Below, in pieces: positions 26,092 through 39,002 of a stretch of 64,000 nucleotides of DNA; positions within the stretch are counted from its first letter, which is position 1, and each line of letters starts with the position of its first letter. The notes beneath the pieces are model-generated. The model had not been told where the DNA came from. It saw only the letters and a list, made by a program, of their open reading frames with translations, and made no database searches. The position numbers and the translations under genes were made by a program. The stretch is from Nymphaea colorata (Eukaryota > Streptophyta > Magnoliopsida > Nymphaeales > Nymphaeaceae): the NCBI RefSeq assembly GCF_008831285.2, contig NC_045143.1:2737503-2801502 (forward strand). Direction: 5' to 3'.

Positions 26092-28021
26092 TCATAAGTT
26101 TTTTGAGTGCTTAGCAAGGATTTTGTCATGGACTACCTTAAGCTCTTCTTCGTTCAATTCAACTGTTGCATCACTATCGGAGCCTTCATCATCCGTCATA
26201 ATCTCTGTTTTCTCTGAGTCATAATCCTCATTGCCATCAATCTGGACATCTTTCTTCAGCTTCTTTCTTGCAGGCTCGCTCTTCTCTACCCTCTCAAATT
26301 CCTTCTCGTATATGTGCTTACAGGTGAGAGCATGTTCATAAAGCTCTTGCCTTAACACTGCATCAGTTCCAACTTTCTCCTTGCATTTTTGTAGCTCCCG
26401 TACAACTCGAGGAACAAATTTCCAATCTCCAACAACATGATCAACCTCCTAGAAAATAGTCAACCAAAAAAGAATATGACACAAAAACCGGGAAAAAGAA
26501 TAACAAAAAAGTTTGTCCTGAAAGTCAACGGTGGGTATGTTACATTAACAAAGTTGGAGTTTTATAGCGTGAAGTAAGACAGACAGCCTACAGGCAATCA
26601 GCTGAATGACATGGCTCTGCATTCAAGTGCCATACAGATTTTGGGGGATAACCAGCCTAAATAACCTTGCTCATGAAACCCCCTTCTCTGCCGGAGGTAC
26701 ACCCAGAATCCGTCTGAAGTCTGAATTGGCTTGAATTCCTCGATTAGTATCAAAAGGCAATTACACAGTTAATTATGAACAGGCCAAAAACAACCCTTTT
26801 ATATGTAAACCAAATATCCACTGACCTTCTGTCCAGTCCTTGTTTTTTAAATATAATTTTTGGGTATCTCTACCTTTTGTGAAATCCCTTCTCAACTCTT
26901 TGGCAGCATTTAACATAGATCAATCAAAACTAATTTTATTATAAACCAATTTAGAATAATCCTTTTTTAAAAAGATTTGGTACCAGCACATAATCCGACA
27001 ACTCTCCCACAATTCCTCCAGTAAACAATATCAAGCTTCCAATCCAAATCCCACACACACGAAAGAGCAGTCTCATTAGGAGGGACATAAGGTTCCACCT
27101 GACCAGAAAATAAATTTTACAGAATTTGACATGGAAACTGGAAAGCAATTTTTTTTTTTATGCAAAAGGACAAAAATGGATACCTGGTTTTCCTTGAAAG
27201 CATCTATAACATCCTGAAGACAAGCAATAATTCCACCTGCCGCAATCTTCTCTACTTCACTTGCCTCTGGCTGCAGTTAGGAAAAGGATGAAGGAGAATA
27301 AAAACACTTTCTCATAAAACAACATTAGCCAAAAGGAAAGAAGAAGCTGTTGCATGTTAACTAGCAGGATAGAGTCAAAGGTAAAGTGATACTGGCATAA
27401 GCCACAGAACCAAGATTGGAAATAAAAGTGCCCAACTGCACATGCCAAGAACAGGAGTGAACCTAGAGGCCAGAGCTGCTTTTGGTAAAAGGGCTACTAA
27501 ATAGATGAATCAAATATGGTAGCATAAGCAAGCTGGAGGACTTTGTGAATGTATAAAAAGATATTACTTAAGTGCTAACTAATGTAAAGCATCATAATGG
27601 CATTTTGCAGTTGGTAGAAGCTAAAAAACTTGAGCTTGTTATGTTGTAACTTCAAACAGTGGCAGAGCGAGTGGCATGTAAATTTTTGTTTTCCAAAAGG
27701 CCAGCCATGGCAGCACGCCCCCATACACCACCCCCCCCCTTCCCCCGGCTCTTGCCCCTTACATTTCAACTGAACAGTGGCTGGGCCTGGGAAAAGAAAC
27801 TAGCTATAAGTTAAAATGCAACAAACCAATGCCCATTTCCCATATTTGACCACAGCATGCAGATACTTGTCATCAACAAACTAAAACCACAAATTTAGGA
27901 ATGTGAAGCCCATTGGCTTTTTACTCTTTGCAAGGGGAAATAAAATTCAGAACATTGGTTAGTCCTGGAGCTAAATGTAACAAACACAGGTATGAGAACA
28001 CTAAGCAATACTAACATCTTC

Positions 28022-28071
<50 letters not shown>

Positions 28072-31000
28072 ACAATTTTTTAGACAATAAGCCAATAGCC
28101 GACCTACAAGTATAGCTTATGTCCATCAACAAGGCTTCATGAGACATATGATGATGTTTCTGAAGAGATAGATTAGAGAAAAGCTCATGAACCATAGTGA
28201 GCTTCCTAACCAAAATATCTTGAGTAACAAGAAGAGCTCTGTCCAACTGAATAGGGGCCCAGACCTAAGATCAGAACTTCAAGTTGAAGCTCACAAGTTT
28301 AATACTTTGTTGTGGCTCTTGGTATGATGTAGTTAACCCTACCCACACACAGAGAGAGAGAGAGAGAAGAGGGTGGAGAGAGATCTGATTAACTAGAAGA
28401 CATGGGAGCAGCAAGATCTAGATAGTGACTGAACTGCAGAAGATTTATATAAAACAATAGAAGATAGCAGGGTAGCACACTACTAACAGGCTCTAAATTA
28501 TGCCCCACAACTCACTGTCTCTTCTTGATTTTGCAGCCATGATATAGTATCCTTCAGATCTTCAAAAGCCAATTCCTTCACTTTTGAGGAAGCAATGAAA
28601 TCCTTTCTAGAAGTTTCACCCTGCATAATTTCCAGAAAATACAGGAAGACAAATCAAGAGAGGAAAAAAGGAAGAAAAAACTGCATTTGATCTTTAAGTC
28701 AAGATGAACCAAAATAAGTGCAAATAAAAAAATCAACCTGGCTGTGTGCATTTGCATGTGTGTGTGAATGTGTATCTATAGGCGACTTGGTGTAGAAAAG
28801 TGCATAATTAGTTGAAAGAACCATGTGATAATCCTTTTTGGTGACAAAGAACATTATTAACAGATTCAGAGTCAAGACTTCGTACATATTCTCTTACCAA
28901 GGACAATGACAGAATACTGTTCAGAGTTATATGTCTGGAAGTTAGTTAAAAGTGCTAAGTCATAAAAGATTCAGCACGCTGCTCTCCCTAGTAGAAGCTC
29001 CATAAGAACCCAAACTTTTAGAATAGCAAAGTACTGAAAGAATGAAAGGGGTTCAGGGTTCAGGCAGGGTCTCATAGTGCCTGATTATTTTAGTTTGAGG
29101 GTTTAGGTATTCCTTGCAGAGCGTATTCAATAAGGAAATTCAATTATTGACAAGATTGATACTGCACCACTTATGACCCTTATTTGTTGGCTCGTGTGAC
29201 GTTGCGCATCGTTTTCTTTTCAGTTATCAATAACATGCATTTGGTCTTCAAAAGTTTGTGGTGAATATTAAGGAGATCTTCAGAATATAGTAAATGTACC
29301 AAAAATGATCTTCAGAAATATAAAACATTTGACTAATGGTGATGTTTCTGACCCTTCACCTGCTTCAAAATTTCAAACCTACAATTCCAGTTTACAGCTT
29401 ACCAAATTATTAGGTACCCGTATGAAGTTTTTTAAAGTTTTCTTCTTTGTTCGGTACTTCCTTTCATTGTTAACCAAATCATTTGTGACAAGAAGAACAG
29501 AAAGAAACAGATGAAAGTACTTTCAAGTGCAGGTGGAAAAGGAAACACAAGGAAGTTACAAGTCCCTGACCTGATGACTGACTGCCAACATCACAGGAAT
29601 AGTTTTGATAGCTTACAGATAGAACAATAAATCTGTTTCATTTAATCCCACACTCTCATAGTATCAGATGCATGTTATCACGAGAGTTCCGTAACCACTG
29701 GGCATACGATCAGTAGTATACATATCACTTTCGAGATATGAAAGTCACCTCAAGATCCAATTCTTCGTAATGCAAGGCAAGTAACTTGGGCAGTCAGAGT
29801 AGATGTTGACTTAATGGTGCTATAAATCTTGTTTGAGCCCTTCATGAGGAATGCAACCACTAAGTGCATCAACTTAAGAGTTTACGTAAATTAATCCCCA
29901 TAAATTCATAAATATTGTCTGAGCCTTCTGCAAGTCCTATAGAACTGTCTCAGTCTAACCTAAGTTGACTTACATAGTCATTGAGGAGTTAATCACTCAA
30001 GAATTACCTGACACATTTCCCTAAACGAGTCATAATTAAATTAGACACGAAGCTGACATAGGACGTGCCATGTTTTGTATCTTGTATACCAATTTACCAT
30101 ACTATGATGAAAGGTTATTTCTTGAATATAAGGAAAATTGTTACTATATTAAAGCAGCTTTTCCTTATCCTATTAGAAAACTAGCTGGCTATTTGAGATA
30201 GCTTTGATTGCTTCATCTATTTCAGATTATGCAAGTACATCATGAATTCTAGCGTTGTCTTCAACAACATTTTGGCAAAAAGACTTGTCCACCACTGCAT
30301 CACAAATTTCAAGGTTTAGCTGCAGAGGAATCCCTGATTTATCACAAATTCCTTGCACTGAACGTCACATTTGATGATTACCTTCCTGCCCAAACCGTGA
30401 AATTTTAAAAGATTCTTCCATAGCCAATAGCTTGTGAAAGCAGATTGATTAAAGGAAAAAGATAACAATATGAAGTCATATGAGTAATTATTAATTAACA
30501 AAGTTACCTTAGATATGGGAGAAGCTGCAACTTCTGTTGTAGGTGTCCTTTGCACTGTTTCAGATGCAGCATGAGATGCTGAGTTTTCTAAATCTGGCAA
30601 AAGAAATTCCAGATCAAAGATCACTGGCAGAGAATAAATAACTCCCAAGTCCCAACTGATAAAATAACAAAGAAAATAAATTTTTACTGCACAATACGTT
30701 GTATATGTTTGTTACAGAAAGCTGAAAGTTGCAATCTTGACAATCAAACCTTTGATTTGTGGAGCACAAAAACACCACCAAAATCCTGAGGCATGAACTA
30801 ACCAGTTATTGGCTGGGTAAATGACAACTCTCCTATAAACCACATTAAGAACACTGAGTTTTGCCATTGGATAGCTGTTAATACCAAGTCCAGTTGACCA
30901 GATGGTGATCTTATATACCAATGTCCACCACATACCATGCATTAGCAAGTAGGACTAGGAGATACCTAATGGAAAAGAAAAGAGAAAACAACAATATTTC

Positions 31001-32494
31001 CCTAAAATGGAACAAATGCAGCAACTTACAAGTTTTCCTCCAAGGTTTTCCAGCATTCATCAGGTAACTATCAATCTCAACAAGCTTCTTCTGATTGTAG
31101 CAATCCACAACCCAATCCTGATAAAGAAATAAAGAAAAAGAGTGTTCAAACAAAACAATTGCATTAGCATGCTAAAAGAAGCATTGATTTCATGAAAATA
31201 TCGACAGAATTTCTTCAATTATTGACCATGTATATTATGCAATTTTTGGCCGCATTGCATTGCCAAGGAACGCAACTATGAAAAGTAAAAGCCAGCATCA
31301 AACGATTCGATGTGCATTATTGTAAGTTGAGCTCCAGGAACAGACAGCTAAGTGCTGTTTGCATGCCCATGGAAAACAAAACTACACAAGCTGCCAGATT
31401 GTCAGTTGATGAACCAGGTAGTTATTAGGTGACATTATATACCAAACACTGAGCCATGACATCACTATCATCAGTAAACTACAGCCTACAGGTACTCGAC
31501 CTTCAATGACCAATGCATGATTGGGATGCAAAGGCAATACTTAACACGGCTACACTACCTCCTATTGAACAGGCAGACCAGAAGAACAGAGTAAATTACC
31601 AATCTTGTATATGCATTATTGGTCAGATTTCAACAAGATAAAAGGAAGATTTTAGCTATAAAAATTGAAATGACTCATCACTAGTCCATATTTTTAACCT
31701 AACGGAAAGATATAGCTATAAAATTGAAATGAATCAAGACTAGTTTCAAAATGAAATGACTCAGCACTAGTTTTTTATTTGAAAGGAATTAATCATGTAA
31801 ACAATTAGAAGAACTATAAGATGGAAACCTTTGAGACAATTGTTCCACAATCATTTGCCACTTGTCTGAACTTTGGAGTATTCGGAAATGCACAAACAAG
31901 CAGTGTACACGTAGAATCCCAGTCAGGTCTGTATTCAGCACCCATTTCCAGTGCTTGGGAACGTAACATACTGCGTTCTGGATTAACAAATCCAGACAGT
32001 ACAAAGACTGCACCTTTCTGCCAATTCATACAAAAACTCCTCCTTAGTCAAAGACAATTCCAAAAGTAACTCCATTCCTGAAAAGATACAATCCAAGAAA
32101 AGAAAGGTGTAGAGAAAATAATGGAAAAAAACAACTCCCAGTCCTTTGATTACCAAAAGTTTTGAAAAGCATGAAGCATCGATCTTAGTTGCAGTTTCCC
32201 CTTGTGCAGCAGATTTCTTGTTGAACTTGGAAACATTAGATGATGACTTACCACCTTTCACTGATGAAATGTTGGTCACCTCATCCTGAGCAGGATCTAC
32301 AAAATGGATCTTGTTAATCTCTTTTAGCTAGACATAACCAATCGCTTGTGCACCATGCATCTGCGGGTGATCAATTTGTCAACATGTCGTTTTATGGACT
32401 TACCGGTCTTATCTTTAGAGCCCATCCATGAAGGAAGGTTCCTCCTTGCATTTCTCTCATTCCCATTTCCATGACCTACTTTCTCATTAGCCAT
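26092..32494 (-). CDS. XRCC1: XRCC1, BRCT-domain scaffold of DNA single-strand-break and base-excision repair
   Basis: Plant-type XRCC1, which lacks the animal N-terminal domain and keeps one BRCT. Coding exons on the minus strand are 32494-32404, 32296-32154, 32017-31829, 31117-31030, 30593-30508, 28620-28516, 27270-27184 and 26448-26092, giving 381 residues with all phases agreeing. The start MANEKVGHG has a strong context (ATCATGG); an in-frame ATG three codons earlier (32503) is possible. RNLPSWMGSKDK near the start is a plant XRCC1 hallmark. The BRCT domain spans about residues 78-168 (VFVLSGFVNPERS, then LLVCAFPNTPKFRQV, then DWVVDCYNQKKLVEI). Later blocks match plant orthologues (FEDLKDTISWLQNQEE, IIACLQDVIDAF, WKFVPRVVRELQ), and the C-terminus is acidic. 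A non-coding first exon upstream of 32540 is likely. An extra exon-like segment sits in the last intron. Confidence 0.93.
28021..28075. repeat. (ATT)n microsatellite in an XRCC1 intron
   Basis: About 13 TAT/ATT units followed by a few degenerate ATC units (tatcattatcattatc), in the intron between XRCC1 coding exons 6 and 7. Confidence 0.92.
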
Positions 32495-32503
32495 GATCAA
32501 CAT

Positions 32504-35500
32504 AACAGGCTGTGGAATAACAGGCTGTGGAACAATATTATCTGTAAATGGGAGTGTAGTATTACCATATTAGATTCATAAAGCAGTTAAAGCATAAAAG
32601 TATGTCAAGTCCATAACTCCCCTAAAAATAAACTAAGATGCCCATCCGTCAAGAAAAACTGGAAACCCACTAAAATCATAAAATATTTCCTCATGGCTTT
32701 TATATGTAAGAACCATGCTACCTGCATAAAGTAAAAGAAGAAGTATAAATGATGACTAACAAAACAAAACAGCTCGAGTCAACCCTAACAATAGAGAATA
32801 GGTTCTTCTTTCTAACTTTTGACCAATGGCCGCTTTATATGATTCATTCAACTGAGGAAACTTGTTTTTCTCATACTAACCAAGAAGCTAAGGCTTTTCC
32901 TTCTCAATTCTTGATGATTTTAAGTCTATGCACTAAAGATGAGATCCTTCCTGCTTCTACCGCAATATATGATTGGTGGAAGGAAGATGTCGCTGGTTTT
33001 CTGTTTTCGGATGTGCAAGAAATTTGGACTTATTATAACTTCTAAAGAGGTTTGTTAATCTCAACTAGCTATTCTTTTTTAAGTTACCATACAGAAACTG
33101 TTTGGAAGAGCCATTTTTTGGGGACTTAGCAGTTTCGTAACTTTTAGCTATACTTGATACTTATTTCATATTTGCATCAAAGTGCTTTTAGAAAAGTATT
33201 ATATACAGCAACCTTTTCAACACCATGGTTAACATACCTGACTATGGAACCATCATAAGTCTTCCACCAATTCGTGATACTGCTTACATGATTTGCAAAG
33301 GAGAACTAGGGCCAGATCGGACACCCTTAATGCTAAGAAGTAAGAACTAAGTTATCAACTGGTTAATGCATAAAACAACAAGGTGCCTTGGTAGAAAATG
33401 GACGCTCTCATTCATGCGTCAATACTTTGAGACAACAGACGCACTTCCACGAGAAACATTGATCGCCTCACCAGAATGTTTCCAGTTGAAGATTCAACCA
33501 TTTATGAGACGCACAATCATGCAATAAAATATATTATCATAGCGAGTTGCTCGTCTTTCTTTCTTCTAGTTCAGTTATACAACATTCCAAGAGAAACTAA
33601 CGCAAGGTATAAGTATCATCATTTGCAGTTAAACAATCATCTCCCTCTACTTTTGGGACTTAGCTAGCACGTTCCACGGGCAGAACCCAATATTATCCTT
33701 CCAATGGAGCTCCGAGTAAGACCATCAAGATGCATGAAAGCATTCAAGAAGTAAAGGAGAAGGTGAATGATCAATAGCTATGATTTCCCGGTGTCGGCAT
33801 GAAAGATAATAGAGATGCTAATGCATAGCTATTGATCATTCACTTTCTCCTTTGCTTATTAAACAACCCCAAATTCATGAAATTGATGAAGATAAAGAGA
33901 TGATAACAATTCGGGAATCAATGTCTAACCACGAAGCAATAAAGTGAAAGGAAAAAAGTGCATTCGCACCTACACAAAATAAAGAATGCATAACAACAGT
34001 GGACAAAACGAGGACTACCCAGCAGCGAAAATCATAATTTTAGTAGAAAAATTATGGAAGCAACAACCGGGCGTGCGACCATGTCCTAAAAGTTCGAGGC
34101 ACACCGATTGATTGCCTTAACAGAAACCATTTCTTGAGCAGACGCGTGTTGGTATTTTGAACGAGGACACCATCTTTGTCAAGGAGAAGCGATTAACCAT
34201 CAGACTCAATTAATTTCAGTAGGAACAGCAAAACATCACCAGGATTTGGGCATGCCGCACATACTGTTTCAGCGACGTCGAAGCCCCTACCGTGGACATG
34301 GAAACCTGCTCATTTTGATGTCATTACTGGTTCGACGGTCTCAACACGGTTGGGTCGATTATGTTTAAACCAGTAACGGAGGCTGTGCCTGTAGGTTAGC
34401 CACTCTTTCATAGTTCTAAAAACTTGAAAAATGTATATATAAATCTAAAAATTTTAGTTTATTAAATATAAACAATTTATTCAAATTTTGAAACTATACT
34501 TTAGCCCCAAAAGCTTTTTTCTCATTGATGGCTTGGAAAAGGCATCTGAAAGACTCAAATGGCTTTTTAACGTAAGAAAATATCAGGTTCGTCCAACCCT
34601 TTTTCTCTCTCATTTCAAGGCATGGTTATCTGAGTTGCTTGTCTAAGTCTTGTGCTTCAAGGGTATACTTCATCGCAAATGAATAATATCTTGCTCATCG
34701 AACACCCCTTTAAAGGAGTCCTCTATTGCAGTTAAAAGGGAGATACAGTTGCTGTTGTTCACTTGTAGAATGCCTCGTCTATCGAGCAATCTAACGGTGC
34801 ATTTGCCGGAATCAGTTATCCTGGGTAATTATTCATCGAGGCTGACTTGCGTCCAAGACAACTTTATCTTGGGTACAAGGATAATCCATTGTTTGACTGC
34901 TTGGAGTAAACCATCCAGGATCTGTATTCAATGCTTGGTTAACAAGTGAAAGTTCTTTGATTGTCTGGTTCAATGGTTCTATGGAGTAGAATTGGATTCT
35001 CTGCAGTGGCGGTACCACATATAAGTAGGGGCCGCATGTCTCCTATATCTTCTCAAAACCCATTATATAAACATATAAATTTATTAGTGCTCTTCAGGGC
35101 CCATGTGTCATGGCTTAGAAATTACCAAAATGCCCCCTCTTCCTATAAGGATAAAACTGGAAGCCAAAATTTTTTTCCTTCATAAAATGACCAAAATTTC
35201 CATCTGGTAAAATGTGAGAACATGTCTTCTCATATTAGCATCATAACATGGAAATTCTCCTCGTTTTCCCATGTTTTAAACTAAAAAATATGAAGAAAAA
35301 ACTATATTAGCTAATGTTTTTACAAAATAATTGATTTTTAATTGAAGATCTTACACCTGTAGGAACCAGTTGGTCTAAGCCTATCATCTTTGGTAGTAGT
35401 TCCGTTCATCCTGCCTTCATGACTTCAAAGTTCAAATGAGCTATTTACAAGCAGGGCAGCTTTGAACGGCGAGGATCTTGACTTGTTTTCCAGCCTCGAT

Positions 35501-36347
35501 CTACTTATATGTTCTCTTGCTTGAAGCATTCTTTTTCCCGTGATATGACGGTAAACTTCACAAAATGGTGGAATTCTCCCCACGTTTTAGATGGCTGTGT
35601 GTCACGTATCCCAGTTATATATATGAACTAGTATCGAACTAGTTGTATTTTCATTAATACAACCCAAGTGAACTTACTTAACTAAAAAAGTCTTCAAAAG
35701 CAGTCTTATTTTTAATCATTAGAGCCATTTTATAAAATTGTGTCAATTGCAAGCAAATGCTAAACAAAGCTCGTTGTTTTCACTTACTTGAATGCAAATT
35801 ACGCTAAATACAATTGTCACCATTTTGAGAACGGAGATTTCACTGTTGTGGAATGCCTTTTAACACACAAGTCGCCCTCTTTTGAGAACATAATGATATT
35901 TTTCACTAAGTTGACTGCATGATTTACTTCGGTGTTAATTAAGCCTTCATGTGTATAATTTTTTTGCGAGAATATGGTGACAGCAGGCAGTCCAATTTCA
36001 CGCTCGCATTTTAAGGCAAACTCGTTCTTTCACCCTTTAAGTGAACAAACGGGAACGAAATTTGTGAGTTGCTATAAGGTTGCATATTAATGTTCCATAA
36101 GTTGCAGATTACGTAAAAAATCCATTTTGCAGAACTCCGTTTTTGAATTATTGCAGAAGCTACAAAATCTATCTAGTGAAAACGCAGCTCCTGCTGGAAG
36201 CAGCAGCATGGTGTTGCCTAAGAAGGATGAAGGAAGCAGAACAGGTCTGGATTGCGTTAGAGGAATGCCTCTTTCCTTCCTTCCCACATATTTTGCTTCA
36301 TGATATTGTCTTTGTTGTGGGCGGTGCTCTTGCATGGTCGTTGTTAG
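32504..36347. other. Intergenic region between divergent XRCC1 and the PPR gene
   Basis: The XRCC1 leader and promoter lie at the left and the PPR promoter at the right. A 34-bp-stem hairpin lies at 33749-33857. A sequence at 35004 starting CAGTGGCGG resembles a transposon end. No protein gene is supported. Confidence 0.5.
33749..33857. repeat. Near-perfect hairpin, 34-bp arms and 41-nt loop
   Basis: The left arm (33749-33782, starting aagtaaaggagaaggtga) pairs with the right arm (33824-33857, starting catagctattgatcattc) at 32 of 34 positions. Total length is 109 nt. No flanking target duplication is apparent. The size and pairing would suit a young microRNA or siRNA foldback, or a tiny foldback element; expression is unknown. 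Confidence 0.75.
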
Positions 36348-39002
36348 ATGGTGTGGCCTTCGCCGGTGCTACGATGCCTAAATGCTTACATGGTCGCCTC
36401 TCAACGTCTCTCCGATGTTATGAAAGCTTGCATCAAGCTCGGAACTGCCTCTCATGGCGAAAGCATCCATGCCCACCTCGTTACGTCCGGATTTCTACCA
36501 GGTTCCGTCTTTCTGTCCAACCACCTGATCGATATGTACGGGAAATTTCGGCTTCCAGACAGTGCACGCCGGGTTTTTGAAGAAATCCCTCAAAGGAACG
36601 CTTTCTCCTGGAACATTTTGATGATGGGTTTTGCTGACTGCGGAAGGATCACAGATGCACTCCAGCTGTTCGGCGAAATGCCTGAACTGGAGCGAGATGA
36701 AGTTTCCTGGAACACCATCATCGCAGGATGCGTTCAGAATGGTCGAGGTGAGGAAGGACTAAAACTATTCATCCGTATGCTTCGTGATTCTGAGCATATT
36801 CCTAATTCGTTTACCTTAGTCAGCGTCCTAAATTCTTGTTCGAGTCTGTGTTGGATCGGCCTTGGTTCGCAAATTCATTCTTTTTCCCTTAAACTGGACG
36901 CTTTGGTTGATGACCATTCGATCCAGTGTGCGCTTGTAAGTATGTACATAAAACTTTGTGATATTAAGAGTGCGCAAACAGTTTTCGGAAGAATGATTCG
37001 TTTTGATATATTAACATGGAACTCCATGATGGTGGGGTTGTCCAAACTGTCAGGTGTGGATCCTGCTCTGCAATTGTTTAATAGAATGCCGGAGAGAGAT
37101 GTTGTCTCGTGGAATACAATCATTTCCATTATGTCTCAGCATGGTCATGGAATTGAGTGTCTCAATTTGTTCCAGGAGATGTCCAAACAGGGTTGGAGGC
37201 CAAATGGCATAACATATGCAAGTGCCCTCAGTGCTTGTGCAAGCTTGTCTGACTTAGATTGGGGCAAGCATTTGCATGCTCGAATTTTACGTGGTGAACT
37301 TCACATTGATGTTTATATAGGGAGCGCTCTTGTAGACATGTATTGCAAGTGTGGCTTATTAGACTGTGCAAAACGATTATTTGATTTGTTGCCTGAGCGT
37401 AATGAAGTATCGTGGACCTCCATGATGGCAGGCTTGGTGCAACATGAGCTGGAAGAAGAGGCTCTTGTGCTCTTCAAAAATATGATAGCATCGCAAGATT
37501 TTTCCGCAGATCATTATGCTCTTGCTACTGTATTGGGGAACTGCTCTAGTAAAAAGAATATGAATCTTGGAGTTCAGGTCCATGCCTATGCAATCAAGAA
37601 TGGCTTTGGACTTGCTGTTCCTGTTGCTAATGCCCTTGTTAGTCTATACGTGAAATGTGAAAATGTTGAAGCTGCAAATCTTCTTTTTGAAACAATGCCT
37701 ATAAGGGACATAATATCATGGACAACGATGGTAACAGCATATTCTCAGATGGGTCATATTTCGAGAGCTCGTAATTTGTTTGATGCCATGCGTGAACGGA
37801 ATATAGTATCCTGGAATTCGATGATGGCTGCATACATACGACATGGGTATGGAGAACAGGGACTGAAACTATATATTGTTATGCTGAGGGAAGAAGAGAG
37901 AATAAGGCCAGATTGGATAACCTTTTCCATTTTGCTAAATGCTTGTGCTGATCTCGCCACTCTGAAGCATGGAAGCCAGATTTTTAACCATATTACAAAG
38001 CTTGGGCTGGATGCTAATGTTTCAGTAGCCAATGGGCTAATTGCTATGTACTCAAAATGTGGTAGAATTAAAGAAGCCAGTACTGTCTTTGATTTGATCG
38101 TTGATAAGGATTTGGTTTCTTGGAATTCCTTGATGACAGGATATGCACAGCATGGACAAGGGAAGAGGGTTATTGAGATCTTTGAGAAGATGTTGCAAGC
38201 TGGCATAAAACCTGATCATATCAGTTATGTTGCTGTTCTCTCTGGTTGCAGTCATGCAGGGCTATTATCAGAAGGTCAATTGTATTTCGATTCTATGAGC
38301 AAGCTCCACGGACTTTCTCCAATTCCTGAGCATTATACCTGCTTGATAGACATGCTTGGTCGAGCTGGATACCTTGAAGACGCTGAGAAGGTTGTTGATC
38401 AAATGGACTTTCAACCTAATGCTGACATATGGGGAGCACTGCTTAGTGCATGCAGGATCTATGGCAATACCGAACTTGCTGAACGTGCAGCAAGTGAACT
38501 GTTCAAGTTGGACCCGAAGGACTCTGGGAGCTATGTGTTGCTAGCAAATATGTATCTAGATGGTGACAATCTGGGCGAAGCTTCCAGGGTCAGGAAGTTA
38601 ATGCATGAAAGAGGAGTGAGAAAGCATCCCGGTTGTAGCTGGATTGAGGTTGATAATAGGATCCATTCATTTACAGTTAGCAACCTGAACCATCCACAAA
38701 TGGATGGTATATTGAAGACATTGGATGACTTGATTACGAGGATTGAAGTACTGGGCTACGTAAGAAACAATAACTTTAGGTCTCTGAGTCACCACAGTGA
38801 GAAGTTGGCAGTTGCTTTTGGACTACTCAGCGTTCCTGCTGGAAGGCCCATAGAGGTAATGAAGAATCTTCGTGTCTGCAGGGATTGTCATCTGGTCATC
38901 AAATTAGTATCTGCTGTTACGGGAAGGGAACTGGTTGTTAGAGATGCCAGCCGCTTCCATCACTTCAAAGACGGGATCTGCTCGTGTGATGATTACTGGT
39001 AG
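36348..39002 (+). CDS. PPR protein, PLS class with DYW domain (organelle RNA editing factor)
   Basis: Intronless gene for 884 residues. PLS-class pentatricopeptide repeats (about 20 by length) fill the first 660 or so residues, with motifs such as VSWNTIIAGCVQNG, DVVSWNTIISIMSQHG and DLVSWNSLMTGYAQHG. An E/E+ region with the PG box (HPGCSWIEV) follows, then the DYW cytidine-deaminase domain: the HSE active site at residues 816-818 (catalytic Glu818), a CxxC at Cys844/Cys847, and the terminal CDDYW. All key residues are present, so it should be able to edit C to U in mitochondria or plastids. The linker between GYV and the HHSEKLA motif is short, lacking the usual DVEEE-type stretch; this may be typical of its orthologue group. 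I chose the first ATG of the frame; the N-terminus carries no clear long transit peptide, so targeting is unresolved. Confidence 0.94.
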   Translation: MVWPSPVLRCLNAYMVASQRLSDVMKACIKLGTASHGESIHAHLVTSGFLPGSVFLSNHLIDMYGKFRLPDSARRVFEEIPQRNAFSWNILMMGFADCGRITDALQLFGEMPELERDEVSWNTIIAGCVQNGRGEEGLKLFIRMLRDSEHIPNSFTLVSVLNSCSSLCWIGLGSQIHSFSLKLDALVDDHSIQCALVSMYIKLCDIKSAQTVFGRMIRFDILTWNSMMVGLSKLSGVDPALQLFNRMPERDVVSWNTIISIMSQHGHGIECLNLFQEMSKQGWRPNGITYASALSACASLSDLDWGKHLHARILRGELHIDVYIGSALVDMYCKCGLLDCAKRLFDLLPERNEVSWTSMMAGLVQHELEEEALVLFKNMIASQDFSADHYALATVLGNCSSKKNMNLGVQVHAYAIKNGFGLAVPVANALVSLYVKCENVEAANLLFETMPIRDIISWTTMVTAYSQMGHISRARNLFDAMRERNIVSWNSMMAAYIRHGYGEQGLKLYIVMLREEERIRPDWITFSILLNACADLATLKHGSQIFNHITKLGLDANVSVANGLIAMYSKCGRIKEASTVFDLIVDKDLVSWNSLMTGYAQHGQGKRVIEIFEKMLQAGIKPDHISYVAVLSGCSHAGLLSEGQLYFDSMSKLHGLSPIPEHYTCLIDMLGRAGYLEDAEKVVDQMDFQPNADIWGALLSACRIYGNTELAERAASELFKLDPKDSGSYVLLANMYLDGDNLGEASRVRKLMHERGVRKHPGCSWIEVDNRIHSFTVSNLNHPQMDGILKTLDDLITRIEVLGYVRNNNFRSLSHHSEKLAVAFGLLSVPAGRPIEVMKNLRVCRDCHLVIKLVSAVTGRELVVRDASRFHHFKDGICSCDDYW

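Noticed and set aside
36143-36580. Plus-strand frame of 145 codons overlapping the PPR start
   Set aside because: Different frame from the PPR repeats and no domain; the PPR frame is clearly the coding one.
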